From positions 248,001-312,000 of the forward strand of contig NZ_JAIOAO010000001.1 in assembly GCF_021190955.1 (NCBI RefSeq): a stretch of DNA of 64,000 nt, given 5' to 3'. Positions 44,827 through 52,182 of the stretch are shown in pieces. A model generated the notes under the pieces. It saw nothing but the letters and a program-made list of their open reading frames with translations. It did no database searches and had not been told where the DNA came from. The stretch is from Parachryseolinea silvisoli (lineage in GTDB: Bacteria > Bacteroidota > Bacteroidia > Cytophagales > Cyclobacteriaceae). Every line of letters begins with the position of its first letter. Within the stretch, counting starts at the first letter, position 1. Made by a program: the position numbers and the translations under genes.

Positions 44827-47800
44827 TTAGAGTCTGAGATCGATGCCGATTTGAAAACCGCGCGGCTGCGGCGGTGTGCCCAGGTCGAGGCCTGGTTCAT
44901 TCTGGCTACTGCTGGCGCTCGACTCTGGGTCCAGGCCGGTGTAGTCGGTCAGCAGCCACAGGTTGGTGCCCACCGCATAGATGCGCAGTTTCTCCAGCTT
45001 CAGCCGCTCCGTGATCGACGCGGGCAGCGTGTAGCCCAGCGTGAGGGAACGCAGCCGCAGGTACGAACCGTCTTCCAACCATCGACTTCCACCATCGCGG
45101 TAGTTGTTGACGTTCGTAACCTGCGGTCGCGGCACATCCGTGATGTCACCTGGCTGCTGCCACCGCGCCAGGTTACTGGCAAAGATCACACGACTTGCGT
45201 CGCGTGCACCGCCACCCTCTCCAAAGAATTTATTGAGATTATATACCTTATTGCCGTACGAGAATGCAAAGAAGGCATTCAGGTCAAAGCCTTTATACGT
45301 CACTTCATTGGTAATACCGCCGAAGTATTTCGGCCAGATGCTTCCAATCAGCTGGCGGTCGTCTACGGTAATACCCGCCTTGCCGTCTACATCCTGGTAC
45401 ACTACGTCACCGGTTTGCGGATCGACATGGTCTTGTTTATATACCCAGAACGAATACAGCGGCGAGCCTTCCTTTTGCAAGATCAGGTCGCGGCTGCCGA
45501 ACCGCAGCGGCGTCTCCAGCTTCTCAATGTTGTTGACATTACGCGAAACGTTCAGCGACGTGGTCCATGTCAGGTCTGTCTTACGCAGGTTCACCGTCGT
45601 AACGCCAAGCTCGAAGCCGCGGTTGCTCACCTCAATGGCATTATCCCAGATCGATGTAAAGCCGGTCTTCGAGGGAATGTTCCGCTTCAGCAGGCCGTCA
45701 GAAGTATATTTGTCATACGCGTTGAACTCGAAAGTCAGGCGACGATCCAGCAAGGCCAGGTCCAGGCCCACATTCAACTGGCGCGTCTCCTCCCACTTCA
45801 AATTCGGGTTGGCCAGCTGCGACGGCGCTATACCGGGGTTGCTGTTGTACGACGCACCTGCCGCCCATTGCCCTTGCCAGGCGAAGTCACCGATGTTCTG
45901 ATTACCTGAAATACCGAAGCTTGCGCGCAGCTTCAGGTCGGAGATCGTCTCCACATCTTGCAGGAAGCCTTCTTCTTTAATACGCCAGGCCGCACCTACC
46001 GATGGGAAATAACCCCAGCGGTTGTTTGCACCAAAGCGTGATGAGCCGTCCGCACGGAAGCTCACGTCCAACAGGTATTTGTCGGCGTAGTTATAATCCA
46101 GGCGGGTAAAGAACGATACCAGCGTGCTCTTGGTCCAACTCTGCGCACCTTTCACGGTAGCCGCTTGCGAGATGAGCTTCACGGAGTTGTTGGCAAAGCC
46201 CGACCCTTCCGCATAGGTACGCGTCGTGGCATCGCTCTGCAACGTATTTCCTACCAGCACGCCGACGGTATGCGCGCTGCCAAACGTATGGCGGTACGTC
46301 AATACCTGTTCGTTGAGCAACGTCGTGTTTTGGCTTATCCCCGACGTAGCCAGGCCGGTTTTACCCCCTACCGTCGTAAACGTATTCCAGTATTCAGACT
46401 CTTCGTAGTTGTTATAGTCGGCGCCAAAGCTGGTGCGGAATTTCAGTTCCGGCAGCAGCTCGGCTTCTACAAACAGGTTGCCGACATAGCGCAGGCTGCG
46501 GGAGTTCACATCGTAGTTGTCCAGCAGCAGCGTCAGGTTGTCAAAGTTCCCACCGGCCACCAGCACGCCGTTGGCGTCGTACGGTGAAATATAGGTAGGC
46601 GTGTGTAGTGCTGACTGCAACAAGCCACCCTGCGGACCATCACCGGCGCGGGCCTGGTTGCGGTATGTACGGGTAAAGGTATTGCTCAGTCCTACCAGCA
46701 CTTTATCATTTACACGCTGATCGAGGTTTACTTTAAAGCTGGCGCGCTCGAACGTAATGGGGCGAATGATCGCTTCCTGCTCGTTGAACCCTGCGCCGAT
46801 ATAATACCGGGTTGCCTTCGTACCACCGGAAAGCGACAGATCGTAATTCTGCAGGTGCGCAGTACGGAACAGCTCGCTCAAGCGGTCGTAAGTCTTTTGA
46901 TCTTCGGGCAAGCCGCGCGCTGCCGGCGTATCACCCGGGCGATCGTCGAGAGCCCGGAACGGTACCGTTTTATACTTGGTCATGTCGGCCGTATTGCCGG
47001 CCGCTTCCGCATCTTTATAGGCATTGATATAAAATTCGTTTACCAGCTGCGCATGCTCCGGGCCTGTGGTCAGGTCCCACAGCTTCGCAGCCCTGGCCCA
47101 ACCATGCGAGGCATTGAAGTTGATGGTAGGCTTTTGCTCATAGTTGCCACGTTTGGTGGTAACTACGATTACACCGTTCGCGGCACGTGAGCCATACAAT
47201 GCCGTAGCCGACGCGTCTTTTAATACTTCCACGCTTTCGATGTCGGCGGGATTGATGTCGGAAATGGGCGATGTAGCTTTACCACCGGTGTTGATCTTCT
47301 GAAGACTGTTGCTGTTGACAAACACCCCGTCGACAATGTACAGCGGGTCAACGTCGGCATTGATCGAGGTCACGCCGCGAATGCGTACGCTCACCGCTTC
47401 CCCCGGCACGCCGGTATTGCTGGCGATCTGCACGCCGGAAATCTTGCCTTGCAGCTGCGCGTCAAAACTGCCCGCAGGAATAGCTTTCGTTGCAGCAGGG
47501 TCTACTTTGGAAATAGAACCCACCAGGTCCTTGCGCTCGCGGGTATCATAACCCACGATCACAATCTCCGACAGCGTGTTAATGTCGGTCGTCAACGCCA
47601 CCGTCAGGGCGGTGCGACCGTTTACAGCCACTTCGGTCGTCGTATAACCGATGCTCGAAAAAACCAGCGTGGCCGATGTCGGTGCAGAAATAGTATAGGA
47701 ACCGGAGGCGTCCGTAATGGCGCCTGTATTAGATCCTTTCACGACGATGTTTACGCCCGGTATACCGTCTGGTGTATCGTCGGCAGTTACTTTACCGCTA

Positions 47801-47928
47801 ATGGTAATATTGCCATCTTGTCCATAGCCCGGCACAGCCAGCAGCACGCCGGCCACCAGCAACAACACAGCATATAGATGCCGGGTAAGATGATAAAAAG
47901 CGGTACGTGTTCGTAAAGTAGAATTCAT
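44827..47928 (-). CDS. SusC/RagA family TonB-linked outer membrane transporter
   Basis: About 1033 residues. A signal peptide ('AVLLLVAGVLLAVPGYGQ') is followed by the carboxypeptidase-like beta-sandwich domain ('ITISGKVTADDTPDGIPGVN'). A TonB-box-like stretch before the plug ('LSEIVIVGYDTRERKDLVGS') comes next, then the plug itself ('VSVRIRGVTSINADVDPLYI', 'SVEVLKDASATALYGSRAAN') and a 22-strand barrel ending 'QPRGFQIGIDLRL'. The ATG at 47928 ('MNSTLRTRT') is chosen, because the frame open to 48009 would add an unlikely N-terminus before the signal peptide. It is the first gene of the operon with SusD, two DoxX-like proteins, SoxCD-like genes, the FAD enzyme and the YeiH-type transporter. 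Confidence 0.94.
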   Translation of the reverse strand: MNSTLRTRTAFYHLTRHLYAVLLLVAGVLLAVPGYGQDGNITISGKVTADDTPDGIPGVNIVVKGSNTGAITDASGSYTISAPTSATLVFSSIGYTTTEVAVNGRTALTVALTTDINTLSEIVIVGYDTRERKDLVGSISKVDPAATKAIPAGSFDAQLQGKISGVQIASNTGVPGEAVSVRIRGVTSINADVDPLYIVDGVFVNSNSLQKINTGGKATSPISDINPADIESVEVLKDASATALYGSRAANGVIVVTTKRGNYEQKPTINFNASHGWARAAKLWDLTTGPEHAQLVNEFYINAYKDAEAAGNTADMTKYKTVPFRALDDRPGDTPAARGLPEDQKTYDRLSELFRTAHLQNYDLSLSGGTKATRYYIGAGFNEQEAIIRPITFERASFKVNLDQRVNDKVLVGLSNTFTRTYRNQARAGDGPQGGLLQSALHTPTYISPYDANGVLVAGGNFDNLTLLLDNYDVNSRSLRYVGNLFVEAELLPELKFRTSFGADYNNYEESEYWNTFTTVGGKTGLATSGISQNTTLLNEQVLTYRHTFGSAHTVGVLVGNTLQSDATTRTYAEGSGFANNSVKLISQAATVKGAQSWTKSTLVSFFTRLDYNYADKYLLDVSFRADGSSRFGANNRWGYFPSVGAAWRIKEEGFLQDVETISDLKLRASFGISGNQNIGDFAWQGQWAAGASYNSNPGIAPSQLANPNLKWEETRQLNVGLDLALLDRRLTFEFNAYDKYTSDGLLKRNIPSKTGFTSIWDNAIEVSNRGFELGVTTVNLRKTDLTWTTSLNVSRNVNNIEKLETPLRFGSRDLILQKEGSPLYSFWVYKQDHVDPQTGDVVYQDVDGKAGITVDDRQLIGSIWPKYFGGITNEVTYKGFDLNAFFAFSYGNKVYNLNKFFGEGGGARDASRVIFASNLARWQQPGDITDVPRPQVTNVNNYRDGGSRWLEDGSYLRLRSLTLGYTLPASITERLKLEKLRIYAVGTNLWLLTDYTGLDPESSASSSQNEPGLDLGTPPQPRGFQIGIDLRL

Positions 47929-48000
47929 AGGTAGAGTTGAAACTTGGATGTAGTGGTCCAGCGGGCATGGCAATGCCAGAGCAGGATACATCAGGGTGGG

Positions 48001-48023
48001 AAAGACCACAAAATGAGGTCTTT
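48001..48023 (-). other. Hairpin in the leader of the SusC operon
   Basis: Arms AAAGACC and GGTCTTT, extended inward by CA/TG after one A-A mismatch, with an AAA loop. It lies about 73 bases upstream of the chosen SusC start, in the presumed 5' leader. No T-run follows, so termination is unlikely; it may be an operator or an RNA control element. Confidence 0.35.
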
Positions 48024-48154
48024 AGGGTCTCAACTAAATTGACTACCTTAGCCTGATGATCTTGCTATACTTCCTGTATGTGCCGGGTCAGATATGGGGA
48101 GAAAGGAGATTCTAAACTTTTCCAGAGCGACGAATCCCTCTTTCCCCTTTTTAT

Positions 48155-48772
48155 CTAAACTCCTTTGTGAGCAGCTGCTACCAGTTTAATGTCGAGTGTA
48201 AATTCGTTTTCAATGGCTTTGTCGCCCAGGTTCTCAAAAAAGTTAGTCGACCGGTAACGAATGTCATACTTCGTACGGTCCACCACGATCTTGGCCGTGG
48301 CCGTTAGCTTCTTGCCGTCTTTCACGATAGAGGCCGGAAACTCAATATCATTGGTGATGCCTTTGATCGTCAGCTTGCCCTTTACCAGGTACGTGGTACC
48401 CGCCTGCGGCGTAGCCGATGACAATACAAAACTGGCTTTCGGAAAAGCATTCACCGAGAAGAAGTCTTCGCCTTTCAAGTGTCCTACCAACTTGGCATTT
48501 GACTGCGCGTCGGTAATATCGGTCACGGTGATAGACGACAAGTCGATATCAAAGTTACCGCGTTTGAGCGTCTTACCTTCCAGCGCCAGCTCACCAGCGC
48601 CGACCTTCACGGCACCGGTATGCGACCCGGTCACTTTCCTGGCCGTCCACACCAGGGAGCTGGCTTGCGTGTCTACCACAAATTTTTCTTCCGCGGGCTT
48701 TTCCAAAAAAGCCGATAGTGCCAGCAGCCCCAGGATCCAGCACACGGGTGTAGCGATTGTTTTTAGTTTCAT
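48155..48772 (-). CDS. YceI family protein
   Basis: About 205 residues. After a signal peptide ('TPVCWILGLLALSAF') comes the lipocalin-like YceI barrel: 'FVVDTQASSLVWTARKVTGS', 'GNFDIDLSSITVTDITD', 'LVGHLKGEDFFSVNAFPKAS', 'KLTIKGITNDIEFPASI' and 'DRTKYDIRYRSTNFF'. YceI proteins bind polyisoprenoid-type or amphiphilic molecules in the periplasm, with varied physiological roles. The ATG at 48772 gives the proper signal peptide; the frame is open to a GTG at 48829, which lies about 5 bases from the predicted transcript start and is less likely. It stands apart from the sulfur operon and is divergent from the MarR-GNAT gene. Confidence 0.88.
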   Translation of the reverse strand: MKLKTIATPVCWILGLLALSAFLEKPAEEKFVVDTQASSLVWTARKVTGSHTGAVKVGAGELALEGKTLKRGNFDIDLSSITVTDITDAQSNAKLVGHLKGEDFFSVNAFPKASFVLSSATPQAGTTYLVKGKLTIKGITNDIEFPASIVKDGKKLTATAKIVVDRTKYDIRYRSTNFFENLGDKAIENEFTLDIKLVAAAHKGV

Positions 48773-48840
48773 AGCGGTTAGCAGTTGAATAGGTTCTTTA
48801 TATAGTGCTCTGAATGCTTGATCATTCACAGCGTATGCGG

Positions 48841-48848
48841 CAAAGGTA
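48841..48848 (-). promoter_or_regulatory. -7 element upstream of the YceI gene
   Basis: TACCTTTG on the minus strand is an exact TAnnTTTG element. No clear TTTG is seen 19-21 bases upstream, so the promoter may need an activator or be weak. The leader to the ATG at 48772 would be about 60 bases. Confidence 0.35.
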
Positions 48849-49028
48849 TTATAATTTTCCTTTCACACACCATAAGTCTATAGAATAGATAGATAATTTA
48901 ATTATCAGTGGCAGAATCCTGCGGCCGAAGGGTTAATTACTGTATGTGGATAGCACGGACACGGCCTTTCCTGCATGGATTACAACTATTTTACGCAAAA
49001 TGTCATAAAAACACTGGCGCCATATGTA

Positions 49029-49058
49029 GTTAATTACGTAATTGGTTACGTAATTAAC
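49029..49058 (+). promoter_or_regulatory. Perfect palindromic operator of the MarR-GNAT gene
   Basis: Two exact 13-base inverted arms, GTTAATTACGTAA (49029-49041) and TTACGTAATTAAC (49046-49058), flank a 4-base spacer TTGG. The site ends 5 bases before the ATG at 49064. A dyad of this size directly before a MarR-type gene is the expected autoregulatory operator. Confidence 0.75.
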
Positions 49059-49063
49059 ACACC

Positions 49064-50008
49064 ATGGAATTCTACAACAAAACCGGCAAAATGGCTTTAG
49101 GAAGCCGTCTTCGCCGACTGAGTGAAATGATCACCGAAGAGGCGGCCGACGTCTATCGACTGTATAATATTGAGATGCAGCCCAAGTGGTTTCCGGTGTT
49201 CTACGCGCTATCCGAAGGCGGCCCACGCACGATAACCGAGATCGCCCAGGAGATCGGTCACTCCCACCCTTCCGTCAGCAAGATCGTTCAGGAAATGGTG
49301 CAGCACGGCTATGTAAAAGAAAAGAAAGGCAAAGAAGACGGCCGCAAGAACTTCATTACGCTGTCGCCGCAAGGTCAGCAGATTCAAGAGAAAATCCAGG
49401 CCCAGTATGACGATGTAAATGCGGCGGTGGAAAAAGCGCTGGAAGAAACACAGCATAACTTATGGAAGGCCATAGAAGAGTGGGAATTCCTGCTCGCGCA
49501 AAAGAGTCTGCTCCGCCGCGTACAGGAAGCGCGGCACGCCCGCGAAGGCAACCGTGTCACAATCGTCGATTATACCCCACAGTATCAACAAGCGTTTCGA
49601 AAATTAAACGAGCAGTGGATCACGACGTATTTCAAAATGGAAGAGGCCGACTATAAGTCCCTCGATCATCCACAGGAATACATACTCGATAAAGGAGGCC
49701 ACATCTTCATTGCGCTCTATGGCGATACTCCGGTAGGCGCCTGTGCGCTTATCCCCATGAACGCCACTACATTCGAGCTCGCCAAGATGGCCGTAGCCCC
49801 GGAGATGCAAGGCCGTCACATAGGCTGGTTGTTGGGACAAGCGGTATTTGAAAAAGCCCGCGCATTGGGCGCAACGAAGTTATACCTCGAAAGCAATACG
49901 ATTTTAAAGCCGGCAATTCAGTTATATCATAAGCTCGGCTTTCAGAAAATTACTGGCGTGCCATCGCCTTATGAGCGATGTAATATCCAGATGGAGGCAG
50001 TGTTGTAG
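49064..50008 (+). CDS. MarR-type regulator fused to GNAT acetyltransferase
   Basis: A 314-residue two-domain protein. Residues about 1-145 form a MarR-like winged helix ('GGPRTITEIAQEIGHSHPSV', 'SKIVQEMVQHGYVKEKKGKE', then 'DGRKNFITLSPQGQQIQEKI'). Residues about 160-314 are a GNAT domain ('IVDYTPQYQQAFRKLNEQWI', 'FELAKMAVAPEMQGRHIGWL' as the acetyl-CoA loop, then 'LYLESNTILKPAIQLYHKLG'). Such bifunctional proteins are common; the acetylation target and the effector ligand are unknown. The perfect palindrome just upstream suggests self-regulation and possibly control of the divergent YceI gene. Confidence 0.9.
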   Translation: MEFYNKTGKMALGSRLRRLSEMITEEAADVYRLYNIEMQPKWFPVFYALSEGGPRTITEIAQEIGHSHPSVSKIVQEMVQHGYVKEKKGKEDGRKNFITLSPQGQQIQEKIQAQYDDVNAAVEKALEETQHNLWKAIEEWEFLLAQKSLLRRVQEARHAREGNRVTIVDYTPQYQQAFRKLNEQWITTYFKMEEADYKSLDHPQEYILDKGGHIFIALYGDTPVGACALIPMNATTFELAKMAVAPEMQGRHIGWLLGQAVFEKARALGATKLYLESNTILKPAIQLYHKLGFQKITGVPSPYERCNIQMEAVL

Positions 50009-50018
50009 CGAGTACTTT

Positions 50019-51038
50019 TTATTCCATGGCATTCAATTCGAACGCATATTTCTGATAGCTAATGAAGCCGCGGTTAGGCTCATTCTCGACCCACGCTTTC
50101 TCCTGGTGGCTAATCTCTACAATCTGTTTAGTATTGAACTTGCCAAATTTCCGCACAACGGCCTGCAGCGTCTCCAGTTCTCCTTTTGAAAAAAGGGAGC
50201 TATCAAATTTACCGACAGCGCAAATAGCTTCGCCATAGTTGCCGTCATTAAATTCAATAAGTTCAATGTTTGCAAACTTATCGTCGTTTAACTTTATATA
50301 AAGCTTCTCGTACTCAGAGGGTACTGGCCCTAAGGGGATGGCCCGATAGCTAATACCACTTATAGAATATCCCGAACGTTTATAGTGCAAAAAGTCGCTA
50401 TAGAACAAAAGCTTATTCAATTTCGTCTTCCACAGACGATTGACATGTTCCGAAAAAAACGCGATGATCATGGCAATACGCTCGAGCGAAGGCTTACGGA
50501 AGCCTGTATATTCTGTTGGTCTGGCGTTGTTAAAAATATGTTCTGTAAATAGATCGTCCCAGGGATTTTCCAGCCTCACTTTAATCAATTTATCTACACG
50601 ATGCGTAAATCGCTCATATTCCTTGTCCCCTATTATGGTCCTGCTGGCATCCAGAAATTTCTTGAATTCCTCGGGATCTTTCGCTGCCAATATTAAACGC
50701 CCGCTGGCTACCGTAGGGATATCGCCTGCTTCATATTGCCGATAGCTGTTCGCACCAAAGCCCAATATCTCCGACATCTTTGCCGCAGAAATTTCATATT
50801 GCTCCCGAATCTCTCTAATTTCATCAGGAAACGGCACGCAATATTTCTCACGATACTGGTTATAGACCTGGCTTATATTGATCTCATCCAAATCAGTCGT
50901 AGTAAATTCTTCGCCGGTATCGTTACACGCATAGTAAAATTGAATAGCCGAAAACACGTCTTTCCGAAATTCAATATTCTTTTTCTCATAGTGGAGAGTG
51001 GCCTCTCCATCTGTAAATGGACTTTTCATGATCATCAT
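50019..51038 (-). CDS. Panacea-domain antitoxin with MqsA-like helix-turn-helix
   Basis: 339 residues. An N-terminal region (about 1-70) precedes an MqsA/XRE-like helix-turn-helix ('FPDEIREIREQYEISAAKMS', 'EILGFGANSYRQYEAGDIPT'). The C-terminal ~150 residues are the Panacea (DUF4065/SocA-like) domain ('LWKTKLNKLLFYSDFLHYKR', 'SGYSISGISYRAIPLGPVPS'). Panacea domains are known as promiscuous toxin-neutralising domains. The start overlaps the stop of the MqsR-like gene by 4 bases, so the order is toxin then antitoxin, as in mqsRA. It probably represses its own promoter through the helix-turn-helix. The base composition is clearly AT-richer than the neighbours. Confidence 0.85.
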   Translation of the reverse strand: MMIMKSPFTDGEATLHYEKKNIEFRKDVFSAIQFYYACNDTGEEFTTTDLDEINISQVYNQYREKYCVPFPDEIREIREQYEISAAKMSEILGFGANSYRQYEAGDIPTVASGRLILAAKDPEEFKKFLDASRTIIGDKEYERFTHRVDKLIKVRLENPWDDLFTEHIFNNARPTEYTGFRKPSLERIAMIIAFFSEHVNRLWKTKLNKLLFYSDFLHYKRSGYSISGISYRAIPLGPVPSEYEKLYIKLNDDKFANIELIEFNDGNYGEAICAVGKFDSSLFSKGELETLQAVVRKFGKFNTKQIVEISHQEKAWVENEPNRGFISYQKYAFELNAME

Positions 51039-51379
51039 TTCTTAAATCTGTATTCAATAACTCTTTCGGCACAATGAAATGAAATACAAATAACCGGTTT
51101 ACCCATGGCCCCCATCGTAATCTTAATGTATACTTCTTCCTCTTTGAATTTTACCCCAAACTCCCATAGGTCGGGCCCGCTGTTATAATCTTTCGTCGGC
51201 CCCCAGTAATAATTTTCAGCGGTTAGTTCTTTCAGTATCTTATCCCGGGTTCCTGGCATAATTTCCAACGCAAGAAGCGCCTGCCTGTTTTTCTCCCTGT
51301 CCAGATAGATTATCGTAAATATTTCCATTTTGGTTTTAAACGCCCTCAGAAAGGCGTCTACTTCAGATAACGTTGTCAT
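51035..51379 (-). CDS. MqsR-like toxin
   Basis: About 114 residues. The sequence pattern 'FKTKMEIFTIIYLDREKNRQ', 'ALLALEIMPGTRDKILKEL', 'DLWEFGVKFKEEEVYIKITM' and 'VICISFHCAERVIEY' fits the MqsR-family RelE-like fold (ribosome-independent mRNA interferase). This rests on pattern memory and on the partner gene, whose DNA-binding part is MqsA-like. The ATG at 51379 is chosen over the frame's earliest start at 51430, because the promoter places the transcript start near 51406. It is the first gene of the toxin-antitoxin operon. Confidence 0.78.
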   Translation of the reverse strand: MTTLSEVDAFLRAFKTKMEIFTIIYLDREKNRQALLALEIMPGTRDKILKELTAENYYWGPTKDYNSGPDLWEFGVKFKEEEVYIKITMGAMGKPVICISFHCAERVIEYRFKK

Positions 51380-51412
51380 AGCATGTATACGATTACTGGT
51401 AACTTGACACCT

Positions 51413-51445
51413 CAAATATACAAAACACAACTAATTAATTACAAA
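51413..51445 (-). promoter_or_regulatory. Promoter of the MqsR-like/Panacea operon
   Basis: On the minus strand, TTTG (51445-51442), 21 bases, then TATATTTG (51420-51413), a perfect match to TTTG-N19-21-TAnnTTTG. One AACTAATTA repeat lies between the two elements, where a repressor would compete with RNA polymerase. Confidence 0.65.
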
Positions 51446-51483
51446 TTACCGAACATTTTTTTATTTATTCAACTAATTAGGTT
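51429..51483. repeat. Paired AACTAATTA repeats, candidate antitoxin operators
   Basis: AACTAATTA occurs at 51429-51437 and again at 51471-51479, 42 bases apart (four DNA turns). The second copy extends to AACTAATTAGGTT (51471-51483), resembling the palindromic AACCT-N3-AGGTT operator known for E. coli MqsA with one base missing. The first lies inside the promoter. Confidence 0.45.
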
Positions 51484-51630
51484 AACACATTATTGAGAAT
51501 CAACGCTTTGGATCGATGTCGGCAGCGGCTGGTACCGATACAAAAACAACAGGTTGAACACCCGTCCAACCTGCAATACTTTTCCCGGAACGAAGTGTTC
51601 CAATGGCTTTAATCTCTTTATTTTAATTTC

Positions 51631-52116
51631 CTACAACAACACAATCTGCCCGTAATGATACGCCTGGTGTGATGTCCTGTTTAATAATACATTCAGCTTG
51701 TTCCGGTGCGGCTCCTTGGCAAAATCCTCCGCTGATACCGAAGTATGCTTGCTCAGCCACTCTTCCGGTGTCAGGTTGCGCAGTGCCGGCGTAAGCTTTG
51801 CATTGACGTCATGCCAGTACTGACGAAGTTCGGCCGTTGTTGGGATGGGTACGGTGCGATCCGGTGTGCGAATGAAAAGGTCTTGTAGTTGAGGATGGAT
51901 TTTTTCGCCGAGCCCGAACAAGGGAAAGAAACCGTCGTTGACGGCTGTCAGGTGTCCCAGGATGTATACGCCGCGGTTGCGGCCAGGGGCGATTTCAGAT
52001 TCCAGTTGTTGGTCGGTCAGTTTTTCGAGGTGCTTGTCGAAGCGTTCCAGTTGTGTTTCCCAGGCACTTAATGACAGGTTGATGATGAAGCGTGTGTCTG
52101 TAGCGGTGGTTTCCAT
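51631..52116 (-). CDS. DinB family protein
   Basis: A 161-residue four-helix-bundle protein of the DinB/YfiT type. The opening 'AWETQLERFDKHLEKLTDQQ' is followed by the metal-binding His in 'YILGHLTAVNDGFFPLFGLG' and the C-terminal pair in 'NRTSHQAYHYGQIVLL'. Family members are putative metal-dependent thiol (for example bacillithiol or mycothiol) transferases or damage-inducible proteins; the reaction of this one is unknown. About 260 bases of AT-rich DNA separate it from the toxin-antitoxin start, and nothing else recognisable lies in between apart from that operon's control region. Confidence 0.82.
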   Translation of the reverse strand: METTATDTRFIINLSLSAWETQLERFDKHLEKLTDQQLESEIAPGRNRGVYILGHLTAVNDGFFPLFGLGEKIHPQLQDLFIRTPDRTVPIPTTAELRQYWHDVNAKLTPALRNLTPEEWLSKHTSVSAEDFAKEPHRNKLNVLLNRTSHQAYHYGQIVLL

Positions 52117-52182
52117 ACATATTGATTTTCACGGTCAACACCTGCCGGCAGGCTAAAGTTCGACCGAGCGGAAAATCCTCTA

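Noticed and set aside
44851-45909. 352-codon plus-strand frame opposite the SusC barrel
   Set aside because: Shadow of the SusC reading frame; the SusC C-terminus and barrel motifs are unambiguous.
47929-48154. SAM-type riboswitch before the sulfur operon
   Set aside because: I looked for the conserved SAM-I and SAM-II cores and found neither; only a simple hairpin is visible.
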